Origin: Flavobacterium psychrotolerans
Lineage (GTDB): Bacteria; Bacteroidota; Bacteroidia; Flavobacteriales; Flavobacteriaceae
Reading direction: 5' to 3'
Length of the DNA stretch: 64,000 bases
Assembly (NCBI RefSeq): GCF_003097635.1
Contig: NZ_QCZI01000001.1
Location: 1-64,000 of the forward strand
Within the stretch, counting starts at the first letter, position 1. Each line of letters opens with the position of its first letter. The position numbers and the translations under genes are program-made. The notes under the pieces are model-generated. The model was not told the DNA's origin. It saw nothing but the letters and a program-made list of their open reading frames with translations, and did not search any database. Positions 51,897 through 63,598 of this stretch are shown piece after piece.

Positions 51897-54869
51897 TTAT
51901 GCTTTGTTATGCTCTTCTTCAATTCTTTTGTGTTCCGCGTCAGAAATAGTATCCACAAGAACTGGCGTTGCTATAAATAGGGATGAATACGTTCCTACAA
52001 CAATACCTATCAACATGGCGAAGATAAATCCTCTAATGGATTCTCCACCAAAAATGAACATGATTAACAATACCAAAATCATCGTCAAGGAAGTGTTAAT
52101 TGTTCTTGACATAGTAGAGTTAATAGATTGATTCACGATAGAATTGAAATTTCCTTTCGCTTTACCGCCTAAATACTCCCGAACCCTGTCAAATACAATT
52201 ACGGTATCATTCATAGAATACCCAATAACGGTTAGGATTGCCGCAATAAAATGCTGGTCAATTTCCATTCCGAAAGGCATGTATTTCCACAATAAAGAAT
52301 AAATTCCCAATACGAAAATAACATCATGCGCCACCGCCGCAATCGCACCTAAACTGTATTGCCATTTTCTGAAACTTACCATCAAGTATAAGAAAACAAT
52401 TCCCATAGCTCCTAGAACCGCCCAATACGAGTTGGTTTTGATGTCATCTGCAACAGTTGGACCAACTTTAGAGGCTTGCAAAATACCGTATTTTTTACCA
52501 TCGTAACTGTTTACGAATTTTTCGTAAGTCATATCGGCAGAGAAATGCTTTTTCAAGTTATCGTACAATATTTTATTTACCTCTTGATCGGCTTCAGTAC
52601 CCGCTTCATCAACTTTATATTTAGTTGTGATTTTTAATTGATTGTCTTTACCAAAAATTTTGGCTTCAGCACTTCCATCAAAAACTTTAACTAGTTCCAA
52701 TTTCACTTCTTCAGCAGCAACTGGTTTTTCAAAATGCACTTGAAAAGTTCTTCCTCCTTTAAAATCGACACCATAATTTAATCCGTTAGTAGATAAAGAG
52801 ATGATACTTACTATCACTACCAAGCTTGAAAAAATGTATGTGTATTTTTTAACCCCAAGGAAATCATAATGGAAATTCGTGAAGAAGTTTTTAGAAAAGC
52901 CCGTAACAAAAGTTAATTTATTTCCTCTGCTTACGCTCCAGTCTAATAAAATTCTAGTGATAAAAATAGACGTAAACAATGAAGTAGCTATACCTATTAA
53001 TAATGTCGTAGCAAAACCTTGAATTGGTCCAGTTCCAAAAATCAACAATACCGCTCCTGTCAATACGTGCGTAACGTTTGCATCAACAATGGAGCGCATG
53101 GCGCCTTTCCAACCAAATGAAGCTTTAATTGCTTCCTCAATTGTTCTTCCGGCACGCAATTCCTCTTTTGCTCTTTCGTAGATAATGATATTAGCATCAA
53201 CTGCTGTACCCATAGTTAACACGATACCCGCAATTCCAGGCAACGTAAGTACCGCTCCCAAGCTCGCTAAAATACCAAATAAGAATAAAAGGTTAATTGC
53301 TAAAGCAATATTCGCATACAAACCTGATTTACCATAGTACACCATCATCCATAACGAAACGATTAACAAACCAATAATAGCAGAATTAGTTCCGTTATCA
53401 ATAGCTTCTTGCCCTAGTGATGGCCCCACCACTTCAGATTGAACAATTTCAGCTGAAGCCGGTAATTTACCTGCCCTTAATACATTCGCTAAATCTTTAG
53501 TTTCAGTAACATCAAAAACTCCTGATATTTCTGATCTTCCACCAGAAATTGGCCCGCTAGAAACTCCAGGTGCAGAATAAACGATATCATCCAAAACGAT
53601 AGCGATATTACTTTTTTGAGTAAATGCTTTTCCTGTTAATTCTTCCCAAGCTTTCGCACCCTGTCCGTTCATTTGCATCGTTACCGATGGTTTACCCAAC
53701 TGGTCAAAGGAATCTTTGGCATCCGTAACCACTCCACCACTCATTGCCGCTTGGTTGTCTCTGTTACCTTTTAGAGCATACAATTCAACTGTTTCAACTT
53801 CTTTCTTTGTTTTTTCATCAACAATTGTCGAAGGTTTTCCCCAAACAAATTTAGCATAACGCTTATCCGCTGGCAATAAGACTCTAATATCTTGTCTTTT
53901 GAAATAGCTATTGATTACAGAAGTATCTTTAGGAGATACAACAGCAAGAACCGGACCTCCTCCTTGACTCACAAATTTATCCAACAAAGGATTTTGACCT
54001 TTTTTAGGAGCAACGGTATCTTTTACTTTATCAGTCAATAAAGTATCGATTCCGGTTTTTGCGGTTTCTTTAATTTCTATGGCTGATTTCTCTGTAAGCT
54101 TCAAAGCATTATTGGTAGCCATTAAGAAATTACCTAACTCGTCAATTTTATAGGTTTCCCAAAACTCTAATTGAGCCGTACTTTGTAATAATTTTTTGAT
54201 ACGATCTACGTCTTTAGCACCAGGAAGTTCTACCAAGATTCTTCCGGATTCCCCTAATTTTTGAATATTAGGTTGTGTAACTCCAAATTTATCGATACGC
54301 TTTCTTAGTACTTCAAAAGCACTTCCGATAGATTCATCTACTTTACGTCTGATTACCTTTTTCACTTGGTCGTCAGTCATTCTAAAGTTTACTTCATCAC
54401 CAATGATTTTATTGGAAAAAATTTCTGGCGAAGCTAATTTTACAGTTCCTGAAGAAGCTTTATCGAATGCTTCAAAAAAAGCATCAATGTAATCCTGATT
54501 TCCTTGTCTGTTTGCCGTAGCATCAGCCAGTGCTTTATTGAAAGTAGGGTTTTTAGAATTATTGGATAATCCTTTAATTATGTCTTTTACCGAAATTTGA
54601 AGTTGAACATTGATTCCCCCCTCAAGATCAAGCCCCTTATTGATTTTTTTGTCTTTTACTTCATTATAAGTAAAATCGGTAAACCCAAGATTAAATACTT
54701 TTTCTTTCCCAATGGAATCTAAATATTTTAATTCTTTCTCAGAATTTCCTTTCGCAAACGTTTTGGCATCGCTTTCTATATTATGAGAAACGAATGTGAA
54801 AGAAAGTTGGTAAATACTTACCAATGCAAATAAAATTGCAAAAAATTTAACTAGTCCTCTATTCTGCAT
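51897..54869 (-). CDS. secDF: Fused protein translocase subunit SecDF
   Basis: This 990-residue inner-membrane protein joins SecD and SecF in one chain, the usual state in Bacteroidota. SecD (about residues 1-620) has a first helix, a large periplasmic P1 region (NKGLDLEGGINVQLQI, RIDKFGVTQPNIQKLG, ILVELPGAKD) and helices with GTAVDANIIIYERAKEE. SecF (about 640-990) repeats the plan, with GLNYGVDFKGGRTFQVHF and IGYSMNDTVIVFDRVRE. It uses the proton-motive force to aid late steps of Sec export. It has its own promoter and terminator. Confidence 0.96.
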   Translation of the reverse strand: MQNRGLVKFFAILFALVSIYQLSFTFVSHNIESDAKTFAKGNSEKELKYLDSIGKEKVFNLGFTDFTYNEVKDKKINKGLDLEGGINVQLQISVKDIIKGLSNNSKNPTFNKALADATANRQGNQDYIDAFFEAFDKASSGTVKLASPEIFSNKIIGDEVNFRMTDDQVKKVIRRKVDESIGSAFEVLRKRIDKFGVTQPNIQKLGESGRILVELPGAKDVDRIKKLLQSTAQLEFWETYKIDELGNFLMATNNALKLTEKSAIEIKETAKTGIDTLLTDKVKDTVAPKKGQNPLLDKFVSQGGGPVLAVVSPKDTSVINSYFKRQDIRVLLPADKRYAKFVWGKPSTIVDEKTKKEVETVELYALKGNRDNQAAMSGGVVTDAKDSFDQLGKPSVTMQMNGQGAKAWEELTGKAFTQKSNIAIVLDDIVYSAPGVSSGPISGGRSEISGVFDVTETKDLANVLRAGKLPASAEIVQSEVVGPSLGQEAIDNGTNSAIIGLLIVSLWMMVYYGKSGLYANIALAINLLFLFGILASLGAVLTLPGIAGIVLTMGTAVDANIIIYERAKEELRAGRTIEEAIKASFGWKGAMRSIVDANVTHVLTGAVLLIFGTGPIQGFATTLLIGIATSLFTSIFITRILLDWSVSRGNKLTFVTGFSKNFFTNFHYDFLGVKKYTYIFSSLVVIVSIISLSTNGLNYGVDFKGGRTFQVHFEKPVAAEEVKLELVKVFDGSAEAKIFGKDNQLKITTKYKVDEAGTEADQEVNKILYDNLKKHFSADMTYEKFVNSYDGKKYGILQASKVGPTVADDIKTNSYWAVLGAMGIVFLYLMVSFRKWQYSLGAIAAVAHDVIFVLGIYSLLWKYMPFGMEIDQHFIAAILTVIGYSMNDTVIVFDRVREYLGGKAKGNFNSIVNQSINSTMSRTINTSLTMILVLLIMFIFGGESIRGFIFAMLIGIVVGTYSSLFIATPVLVDTISDAEHKRIEEEHNKA

Positions 54870-54995
54870 TATTGCTAATAATTAATTGTTTTTTGTTTGT
54901 AAGTTTTAAAAATAATCGCTAATAAATGTATATTTTTTAATTTTAAAACTTAATTCTAAAAATTTGATACACGTCCGTTTTTTTTTAAAAACGAG

Positions 54996-55026
54996 CAAAT
55001 ATATAATTTACCTAAAGATTAACCAA
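54996..55026 (-). promoter_or_regulatory. Bacteroidota-type promoter of secDF
   Basis: Read leftward, TTG (55026 down to 55024) is followed after 20 nt by TATATTTG (55003 down to 54996). This fits the -33/-7 pattern and leaves a leader of about 120 nt before the secDF start. Confidence 0.5.
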
Positions 55027-55052
55027 TTTATTTATTGATTAATCTCAAAAAA

Positions 55053-55076
55053 AAGACTGCAATGTTGCAGTCTTCT
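55053..55076 (-). terminator. Intrinsic terminator of mdh
   Basis: AAGACTGCAA (55053-55062) and TTGCAGTCTT (55065-55074) are perfect reverse complements. An A-run on the left gives a T-run in the leftward transcript. It lies 22 nt past the mdh stop and 27 nt before the secDF promoter. Confidence 0.8.
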
Positions 55077-55095
55077 CTATATATGGCATAAAAAC

Positions 55096-56031
55096 TTATG
55101 CTAAAACTGATTGCAAGTCAGCATTCATATTTCTAACAGCATCAGCGCTTTTAGCAAATGAAGCTTTTTCAGCATCGTTTAATTTAATTTCCACAATTTG
55201 TTCAACTCCATTTTTACCTATTATACATGGAACCCCAATACAAATATCATTTTGACCATATTCACCTTCCAACAAAACAGAACATGCAATCATTTTCTTT
55301 TGGTCATTTAAAATACTATCAACAAGATAAGCCACAGAAGCCCCAGGTGCATACCACGCAGAAGTTCCTAAAAGCCCCGTTAATGTTGCTCCTCCAACCA
55401 TAGTGGAAGCAGCTACCTTGTCCAATTCTTCTTGAGAAAGAAATTCAGAAACCGGAATACCGTTGTAAGCAGCCAAACGAGTCAACGGAATCATTGTTGT
55501 ATCACCATGACCTCCAATAACCATTGCGGAAATATCATTTGATGGTTTGTCTAATGCTTTTGATAAATAATATCTAAAACGGGAACTGTCTAAAGCGCCA
55601 CCCATTCCAATAATTCTGTTTTTTGGTAAACCTGTTGCTTTTAAAGCCAAATATGTCATGGTATCCATAGGATTAGAAACGACAACTATTATTGAGTTTG
55701 GAGAATGAACCAAAACATTATCCACTACAGATTTCACAATTCCGGCATTGATTCCGATTAACTCTTCACGAGTCATTCCCGGTTTTCTTGGAATCCCTGA
55801 AGTAATTACAACTACATCGCTGTTGGCTGTTTTTGAATAATCATTGGTAACTCCTGAAATTTGGGTATTGAATCCTGTATTGGTAGCGCATTGCATCAAA
55901 TCCATAGCCTTACCTTCGGCGAAACCTTCCTTGATATCTAAAATTACTACTTCACTCGCAATTCCTCTATAAGAAATCACATCTGCGCAAGACGCTCCCA
56001 CGTTTCCTGCTCCTACTATTGTAACTTTCAT
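55096..56031 (-). CDS. mdh: Malate dehydrogenase
   Basis: This 311-residue cytoplasmic enzyme of the citric acid cycle interconverts malate and oxaloacetate with NAD. It has the glycine-rich NAD site VGAGNVGASCAD, the mobile loop with Arg in SGIPRKPGMTREEL, and the substrate Arg in the region GLPKNRIIGMGGALDSSRF. The catalytic His is in MVIGGHGDTTMIP. Length and motifs match the LDH-like MDH group of Bacteroidota. It is monocistronic, between gyrB and secDF. Confidence 0.96.
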   Translation of the reverse strand: MKVTIVGAGNVGASCADVISYRGIASEVVILDIKEGFAEGKAMDLMQCATNTGFNTQISGVTNDYSKTANSDVVVITSGIPRKPGMTREELIGINAGIVKSVVDNVLVHSPNSIIVVVSNPMDTMTYLALKATGLPKNRIIGMGGALDSSRFRYYLSKALDKPSNDISAMVIGGHGDTTMIPLTRLAAYNGIPVSEFLSQEELDKVAASTMVGGATLTGLLGTSAWYAPGASVAYLVDSILNDQKKMIACSVLLEGEYGQNDICIGVPCIIGKNGVEQIVEIKLNDAEKASFAKSADAVRNMNADLQSVLA

Positions 56032-56125
56032 TTTATTTGTGTTTATTTATTAATTTGTTAATTCTATTATTTGTTAACTCCGCTAATCAGTTAAACAAAT
56101 AACCGAATTAACGATTAAATTTTAT

Positions 56126-58072
<1,947 letters not shown>

Positions 58073-58105
58073 TTACTCTAAAAAATGTATTTTTTGTCTA
58101 ACACG

Positions 58106-58113
58106 CAAATATA
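58106..58113 (-). promoter_or_regulatory. Putative -7 element of gyrB
   Basis: Read leftward, this is TATATTTG, an exact TAnnTTTG match 39 nt before the gyrB start codon. No TTG is found at the expected -33 position. Confidence 0.4.
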
Positions 58114-58165
58114 TAAAATAGGGATCGATTATGCCCTATAAACCGCACTTTTAGCATTGAAGTTA

Positions 58166-59203
58166 TTAACATTTTATGATTTTTGGCACATATAATTTCA
58201 CGGCACTTCCAAAAGCATTTGGATATACAATTTTCCCAAAATCGAAAGTTACACCTTCCGCTATATCCTGACTCAAAAGCAAGGCTCCATCGGCATCTAA
58301 ATAGTCTAAAAGTGGCGCGATTTGAACCAATCCCGATATTCCAACTGTTGATTCTGTCATGCAGCCCGCCATTAGTAACAAATCCTGTTCCTTTGCCACT
58401 TCAATCATTCTCAAGGCAGGAGTAATTCCGCCACATTTCATTAATTTGATATTGATCCCATGAAATAATTCGCTACACAAAATAACATCTTTTTCCCGTT
58501 GGCAACTTTCGTCAGCAATGATAGGTAAAACGGATTTGGATTTGACTTTTTTCATGCCTTCAATATCGCCTGCATTTAAAGGTTGCTCGATGAATTCTAC
58601 GTTAAGTTCTTTTAAGATTGAAGCATATTTAATGGTTTGATTTGCATTCCAGGCGCAATTCGCATCTATTCTGAAGACGGAATCGGTTATTTTGCGTAAA
58701 CTTTCCACTATTTGAATATCGTTTGGAGTTCCTAACTTAATCTTATAAATAGGCCACGACATTTCGATGATTTTTTGTTGCATTATCGCTATGGAGTCAA
58801 TCCCAATCGTATAAGAAGTCAGTGGCGTTTTAGAATCTTCATCCGACCAATAGCTTCGTAATGTCCTCATGTTCTTTCTGGCATAATAATCCCAATAGGC
58901 CATATCTACAGCGCACAAGGCAAAATAATCGTCTTTCAAAACAATTGCAATACTTTCCCAAAAATCTTTGGGATGAATTTCTGAAGTTATAGCAACAATG
59001 GGTAAAACTTTGGCCAAACTTGCCGATAATTTTTCGACAGTGCTATGATAATATGGGTTTACGGTTGCTTCACCATAACCTGAAAACGTTCCGTCAGAAA
59101 TGCAAACCACCACAGTTTTTTGAATCTTAACCGTATAACGGGAAATTGTAAAGGGATGCCTCAGGGGCAAATCATAAAAATGGAAAGCGAGAGTTAAAGC
59201 CAT
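58166..59203 (-). CDS. Dipeptide epimerase (L-Ala-D/L-Glu epimerase type)
   Basis: This 345-residue member of the enolase superfamily shows catalytic Lys in the KIKLG motif and metal ligands in FRIDANCAWN (Asp), EFIEQPL (Glu) and IIADESCQ (Asp). A second Lys is in INIKLMKCGG, as in AEE-type epimerases. It likely epimerises dipeptides such as L-Ala-D-Glu from recycled murein. The N-terminal capping domain starts at ALTLAFHFYDLPLRHPFTISR. The terminator upstream belongs to asnB, so this gene is transcribed separately, ending toward gyrB. Confidence 0.92.
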   Translation of the reverse strand: MALTLAFHFYDLPLRHPFTISRYTVKIQKTVVVCISDGTFSGYGEATVNPYYHSTVEKLSASLAKVLPIVAITSEIHPKDFWESIAIVLKDDYFALCAVDMAYWDYYARKNMRTLRSYWSDEDSKTPLTSYTIGIDSIAIMQQKIIEMSWPIYKIKLGTPNDIQIVESLRKITDSVFRIDANCAWNANQTIKYASILKELNVEFIEQPLNAGDIEGMKKVKSKSVLPIIADESCQREKDVILCSELFHGINIKLMKCGGITPALRMIEVAKEQDLLLMAGCMTESTVGISGLVQIAPLLDYLDADGALLLSQDIAEGVTFDFGKIVYPNAFGSAVKLYVPKIIKC

Positions 59204-59205
59204 AA

Positions 59206-59233
59206 AAAAAGCGTTGAAAATTCAACGCTTTAA
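59206..59233 (-). terminator. Intrinsic terminator of asnB
   Basis: AAAGCGTTGAA (59208-59218) and TTCAACGCTTT (59221-59231) form a perfect stem, with an A-run on the left that gives a T-run in the leftward transcript. It lies 33 nt past the asnB stop and immediately before the dipeptide epimerase start. Confidence 0.8.
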
Positions 59234-59264
59234 AATTACAATAATTTATGTAAACCAAATGGTT

Positions 59265-60941
59265 TTATCCTTTTATATATGAATCCTCATGAACATTAGC
59301 AACTGCTCTTCCTGAAGGATCATTCATGTTTTTGAATGCCTCATCCCATTCTAATGCAATTTTTGTACTACAGGCCACGCTTGCTTCCTGTGGTACACAT
59401 AAAGCAGCAGCATCACTTGGGAAATGTTCGTTAAAAATAGAACGATAGTAATACTCCTCTTTAGATGTTGGCGTTTGTAAAGGGAATTTATACTTCGCAT
59501 TTGCCAATTGTTCATCCGAAACTTCAACAGCCACTACTTCTTTTAAAGTGTCAATCCAACTGTACCCCACTCCATCACTAAATTGTTCTTTTTGTCTCCA
59601 GGCAACACTTGCCGGCAACATATCTTCAAAAGCTTTACGAACCACCCATTTTTCCATTGGATGTTCCTTATTAATCATTTTATCTTGTGGGTTAATTCTC
59701 ATCGCCACATCCATAAATTCTTTATCTAAAAACGGTACACGACCTTCAATTCCCCAAGCCGCTAAACTTTTGTTGGCACGCAAACAATCGTACATGTGCA
59801 ATTTTCCTAATTTACGAACGTTTTCTTCATGAAATTCTCTAGCGTTTGGCGCTTTGTGAAAATACAAATATCCTCCAAACAACTCATCAGCACCTTCACC
59901 TGACAACACCATTTTGATTCCCATAGATTTAATAACTCTGGCCATTAACCACATAGGTGTTGATGCTCTAATCGTTGTTACATCATAGGTTTCCAAGTTA
60001 TAAATCACATCACGAACTGCATCTAAACCTTCTTGAATGGTAAATTTAATTTCATGGTGAATGGTTCCAATATGATCTGCTACAATACGTGCCGCAGCTA
60101 AATCTGGAGAACCTTCCAATCCTACTGAAAATGAGTGTAGTTGTGGATACCAAGCATCGGCAACATCACCGGATTCAATACGTTTTTGTGCATATTTTTT
60201 GGCCACAGCCGAAGTAATAGACGAATCTAACCCTCCAGAAAGCAATACTCCATAAGGCACATCACTCATCAATTGTCTGTGAACCGCAGCTTCTAAAGCT
60301 ACTTTAATTTCGTCAATGCTGGTTACGTTGTCTTTTACCGCATCATAATCAACCCATTCTCTTTTGTACCACTGCACAAATTCTCCGTCTTTGCTGGACA
60401 TATAATGTCCTGGAGGAAATAATTGGATTTTGGTGCAATAACCTTCTAAAGCTTTCAATTCTGAAGCTACATAAAAAGTACCGTTTTGATCCCAACCAAT
60501 ATACAATGGAATGATTCCCATGTGATCACGAGCCACAAAATACTCGTCTTTTTCGACATCATAAATGGCGAATCCAAAAATACCGTTCATTTCATCTATA
60601 AAATGAACCCCTTTTTCTTTGTAAAGTGCCAAAATAACTTCGCAGTCGCTTTCGGTTTGGAATTTATATTTACCCTCAAATTGTTTACGTAATTCTCTGT
60701 GGTTGTAAATTTCGCCATTGGCAGCCAAAACAAGGTTTTTATCTTCGCTAAATAAAGGTTGTTTCCCTGAAGCTGGATCAACAATAGCCAAACGTTCGTG
60801 AGACATAATTGCTTTATCATTACTAAAAATACCGCTCCAATCCGGTCCACGGTGACGAATGATTTTAGACATTTCCAATACTTGTGGTCTTAAAACTTCT
60901 GCTTTTTGTTTTAGATCAAAGGCACATACTATTCCGCACAT
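59265..60941 (-). CDS. asnB: Asparagine synthase B (glutamine-hydrolysing)
   Basis: This 558-residue cytoplasmic enzyme makes asparagine from aspartate, ATP and glutamine. The class II glutaminase domain has the catalytic Cys2 in MCGIVCAF and conserved IRHRGPDWSG and AANGEIYNHREL. The C-terminal synthetase domain has the P-loop-like LLSGGLDSSITSAVAK and LSGEGADELFGGYLYFHKAP. It is close to E. coli AsnB in length. It is monocistronic with a terminator and a Bacteroidota-type promoter. Confidence 0.96.
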   Translation of the reverse strand: MCGIVCAFDLKQKAEVLRPQVLEMSKIIRHRGPDWSGIFSNDKAIMSHERLAIVDPASGKQPLFSEDKNLVLAANGEIYNHRELRKQFEGKYKFQTESDCEVILALYKEKGVHFIDEMNGIFGFAIYDVEKDEYFVARDHMGIIPLYIGWDQNGTFYVASELKALEGYCTKIQLFPPGHYMSSKDGEFVQWYKREWVDYDAVKDNVTSIDEIKVALEAAVHRQLMSDVPYGVLLSGGLDSSITSAVAKKYAQKRIESGDVADAWYPQLHSFSVGLEGSPDLAAARIVADHIGTIHHEIKFTIQEGLDAVRDVIYNLETYDVTTIRASTPMWLMARVIKSMGIKMVLSGEGADELFGGYLYFHKAPNAREFHEENVRKLGKLHMYDCLRANKSLAAWGIEGRVPFLDKEFMDVAMRINPQDKMINKEHPMEKWVVRKAFEDMLPASVAWRQKEQFSDGVGYSWIDTLKEVVAVEVSDEQLANAKYKFPLQTPTSKEEYYYRSIFNEHFPSDAAALCVPQEASVACSTKIALEWDEAFKNMNDPSGRAVANVHEDSYIKG

Positions 60942-60978
60942 AATTCTATATTTTAATTGATTGTTTCTAATTGTGGAG

Positions 60979-61009
60979 CAAAGGTGCGATTTAAGTTGTC
61001 ATTTACAAA
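60979..61009 (-). promoter_or_regulatory. Putative promoter of asnB
   Basis: Read leftward, TTTG (61009 down to 61006) is followed after 19 nt by CACCTTTG (60986 down to 60979). The spacing fits, and the -7 element differs from TAnnTTTG only in its first base. It lies 38 nt before the start codon. Confidence 0.45.
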
Positions 61010-61139
61010 CATAAATCTACGTATTGATTGTAAATTATAACTAATAAATTAATTTTACTGAAAATATGAAATGAATAATTCGAGAAATTAGTATTTAAAG
61101 TTAGAGATTGTAAAAACATTGAAAAACAACTATCTCATA

Positions 61140-61589
61140 TTAACAAATGCTTTCCACCAAATACTTCGTCCCATTAATCTCAAACGAAAAACCCACCTCA
61201 TTTCCCATTAATTTACTGCCTAAAGGCGATTGCGGAGAAACTGCAAAAACAGTCTTGTTTTCAACTGTTATTTTGGGTAAGGCGGTAGCAATAAAAAGCA
61301 ACATGCCGTTTGCTTGAACCAAACCTCCAAGTGCTATTTTACTGGAAACGATAGTGATGTCAATTTTATCGAGAATGGCTTTTTGTTCCAGTATCTCTGC
61401 TAATTTACGGTTGAGTTTTTCCTGTTCAATATGCATCATCGATAAAGCCGTTTCATGCTTGTCTCCGGCAGAACCTTTGGCATCGTTTTTTGAATCTTCC
61501 GTTAAAGCCGAAATCATGTCTCTGAAAACATCAATTTTGTCTTGAACTTGCTGTATGTAATGATGGTATATTTTTTGTTTTAGAGTCAT
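61140..61589 (-). CDS. GreA/GreB-like C-terminal domain protein
   Basis: This 149-residue cytoplasmic protein has an N-terminal coiled coil (KIYHHYIQQVQDKIDVFRDM, then HIEQEKLNRKLAEILEQ) and a C-terminal FKBP-like GreA/B domain. That domain contains VFAVSPQSPLGSKLMGNEVG, equivalent to the Gre SP-GxxLxGKxxGD motif. The acidic tip residues of true Gre factors are not obvious at the hairpin. It may bind the RNA polymerase secondary channel without stimulating cleavage, or have another job. Relatives in this group are often mislabelled 3-oxoacyl-ACP synthase. Confidence 0.8.
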   Translation of the reverse strand: MTLKQKIYHHYIQQVQDKIDVFRDMISALTEDSKNDAKGSAGDKHETALSMMHIEQEKLNRKLAEILEQKAILDKIDITIVSSKIALGGLVQANGMLLFIATALPKITVENKTVFAVSPQSPLGSKLMGNEVGFSFEINGTKYLVESIC

Positions 61590-61595
61590 ATTTTT

Positions 61596-61721
61596 TTTGC
61601 CACTAAGGCGCTATGCCACAAAGAGTATTAATAAAGATGGTATAAAAGTGACATCGTAACTCAGAAACAAGATTCACAAGAATATTAAAAAAACTTTGTG
61701 GCCTAGTGTCTTAGTGGCAAA
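61596..61721. repeat. Long inverted-repeat element (28-bp arms)
   Basis: Arms at 61596-61623 and 61694-61721 are reverse complements at 25 of 28 positions (TTTGCCACTAAG...GCCACAAAG), separated by 70 nt with no gene. It fills the space between the GreA-like and barrel-protein genes. The size and symmetry fit a small non-autonomous, MITE-like dispersed element. Related short strings occur at 41788 and 43013. Confidence 0.65.
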
Positions 61722-61726
61722 TATAT

Positions 61727-63487
61727 TTAAAAATCGAATTTATAATTGCCACCCAGCATTACTTGAAAGGATTGCACTGGAGTATTCAACCATTTTTGAT
61801 AGGCTTGATTTGCGATATTATTGAATCTCAAAAAAGCAGTAAATCGCTTATTGTATTTGTAGCCGAGATGTGCATTGGCATCAAAATAACTGTCTAAGGT
61901 TTTGGTGTTATCTGAAGCAATTAAAGGCATAATACTTAAATTCACTTGTTGATCTTTTCTTTCACCTACAAAAAACAAATCGGTACCAGCATACCATTCA
62001 TCAGTAAAATTGACCTGAAGATTGGCTCCTAATTTTATGGTGGGTAAATTCCAGGCTTCTTGTAGGTTGGCAGTAGAAAAAGAACTAAAAGTTCCGTTTA
62101 TTCCGAAAGAAACATTTTTAGAAAAATCTCCTTTCAATTCTCCGAAAAGGTTTGCTGTTTTTATGTCATCATAGACAACTCCAAAGGAATTCCCGTATCT
62201 ATATTCGTCCTGAACAAGGATTGTGTCGCTGTATGGATTGCTTAAAAATAAGCCTTTGTTTTTTTCGCTAACATAGGAACCTTTCACGTTATAACTGATA
62301 TAATTGGATAATTTTCCTTTTAACCCTGCAAAAAGATCGTATTGTCTGTCTGTAGGCGTCACAAATATATTGGGTGACAAAAAGGGATTTTCATTAGCAA
62401 AATCCCTATAGGAATTCTGATCTAAACCACCTTCAGCTCCAGCATAAAAAACCATCAAATCACCAACAACTTTAAGTGAAGCATTTATTTTTGGATAAAA
62501 AAACAATTGACTGTTGCTGTGTTTCAGATCTGAACTATAAAAAACGGAGGCACCAAAATTTACGGACCAGTCGTCTTTTTTCATCATAAAACTAGGATGA
62601 ATTCCAAAATTCACATAACCATAATCTGCTGGAGTACTGCCTGAAAGATCTTTTGCAAAAGTTCCCCCAACATAGTCTACAATCAAATTGGTTTTTATTG
62701 TTTCTTCTTCTACATCAAACTGGAATGAAGGTTTTGCAATTACCCGGTTTTCAACCGAACTGTATCCGTCCCAAAAACGATCGTATTTCAATGCAATTTC
62801 TTTAAAAACACTTTCGCTAAAATTAACTTTTCCACCCAAGTAAAAGTCATTATAGGTTTGTCCTTTATCAATTCCATCATAAATAGTTGTTCTAACTTCT
62901 GGCGTTAATAAGGAACCATAATCAGATGGTAAACCGTACCAATGGTATTTTTGGATTTGATACCCTAAATCGGTATTCCAAGAATAATCACTTTTTTTAC
63001 TTCCATAAGTCAAATCTATTCCCGTGTTTAAATAATTATCTTTTACTGGAACTCCTGAAATTCCTCCTCTAGAAGACAAATGTTTTACCATGGCGGATAT
63101 ATAATCATTATCACCTATATTTTCAGTAATATACAGTTCGGCAAAGGCGGTTAAATAATTCCCTAAACCTCCTGTGAAATAATTTTTATATAGGGTTTCT
63201 TCCGCTGCTTTATCGACTCCTGCTGCTTTCCCCTTTGATGGTGCAAATGTTGAAGCTACAGGAAAAGAGAAAATGGAGTACTTGATATTTTCTTTTTTAG
63301 TATTGTCTTCGTCTTCTAAATTCGGGGTTTCCTTAACTTTAAAAGCATCAGAAATAGTTGGCGTATAAGGTTTAACTACATTGACTACTTCAGTCCCTAT
63401 ATTCTCATCTTTCTTTTGAGCCAAAACCGTTTGGAAACTGGCAAGAAATAAAAGAACAGCAGTTGTATATTCAATTTTGATTTTCAT
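61727..63487 (-). CDS. Outer-membrane beta-barrel protein, TonB-receptor-like without plug
   Basis: This 586-residue protein has a signal peptide (AVLLFLASFQTVLAQ) and then VVNVVKPYTPTISDAFKVKETP, a conserved N-terminal stretch of this Bacteroidota family. The rest is barrel-like beta sequence ending in VMLGGNYKFDF with the terminal aromatic typical of outer-membrane barrels. No plug-domain motifs were found, so transport by a TonB mechanism is unproven. Length is intermediate. It lies 111 nt after a TPR-protein gene in the same direction, a common pairing in this phylum, and may be a dedicated partner. Confidence 0.75.
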   Translation of the reverse strand: MKIKIEYTTAVLLFLASFQTVLAQKKDENIGTEVVNVVKPYTPTISDAFKVKETPNLEDEDNTKKENIKYSIFSFPVASTFAPSKGKAAGVDKAAEETLYKNYFTGGLGNYLTAFAELYITENIGDNDYISAMVKHLSSRGGISGVPVKDNYLNTGIDLTYGSKKSDYSWNTDLGYQIQKYHWYGLPSDYGSLLTPEVRTTIYDGIDKGQTYNDFYLGGKVNFSESVFKEIALKYDRFWDGYSSVENRVIAKPSFQFDVEEETIKTNLIVDYVGGTFAKDLSGSTPADYGYVNFGIHPSFMMKKDDWSVNFGASVFYSSDLKHSNSQLFFYPKINASLKVVGDLMVFYAGAEGGLDQNSYRDFANENPFLSPNIFVTPTDRQYDLFAGLKGKLSNYISYNVKGSYVSEKNKGLFLSNPYSDTILVQDEYRYGNSFGVVYDDIKTANLFGELKGDFSKNVSFGINGTFSSFSTANLQEAWNLPTIKLGANLQVNFTDEWYAGTDLFFVGERKDQQVNLSIMPLIASDNTKTLDSYFDANAHLGYKYNKRFTAFLRFNNIANQAYQKWLNTPVQSFQVMLGGNYKFDF

Positions 63488-63598
63488 GGTTTATTTTTTT
63501 TAGAAGTTCGAGACAAGAACCAAAACTGTATTAAATTATTTTTTAACTAATTAGTTAGCTATGTTTCCTTTCTCTTTATTCTATTATCTTTTCTCTAA

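Noticed and set aside
60950..61140. Small RNA in the asnB upstream region
   Set aside because: No promoter-terminator pair or stable structure beyond the asnB promoter elements was seen.
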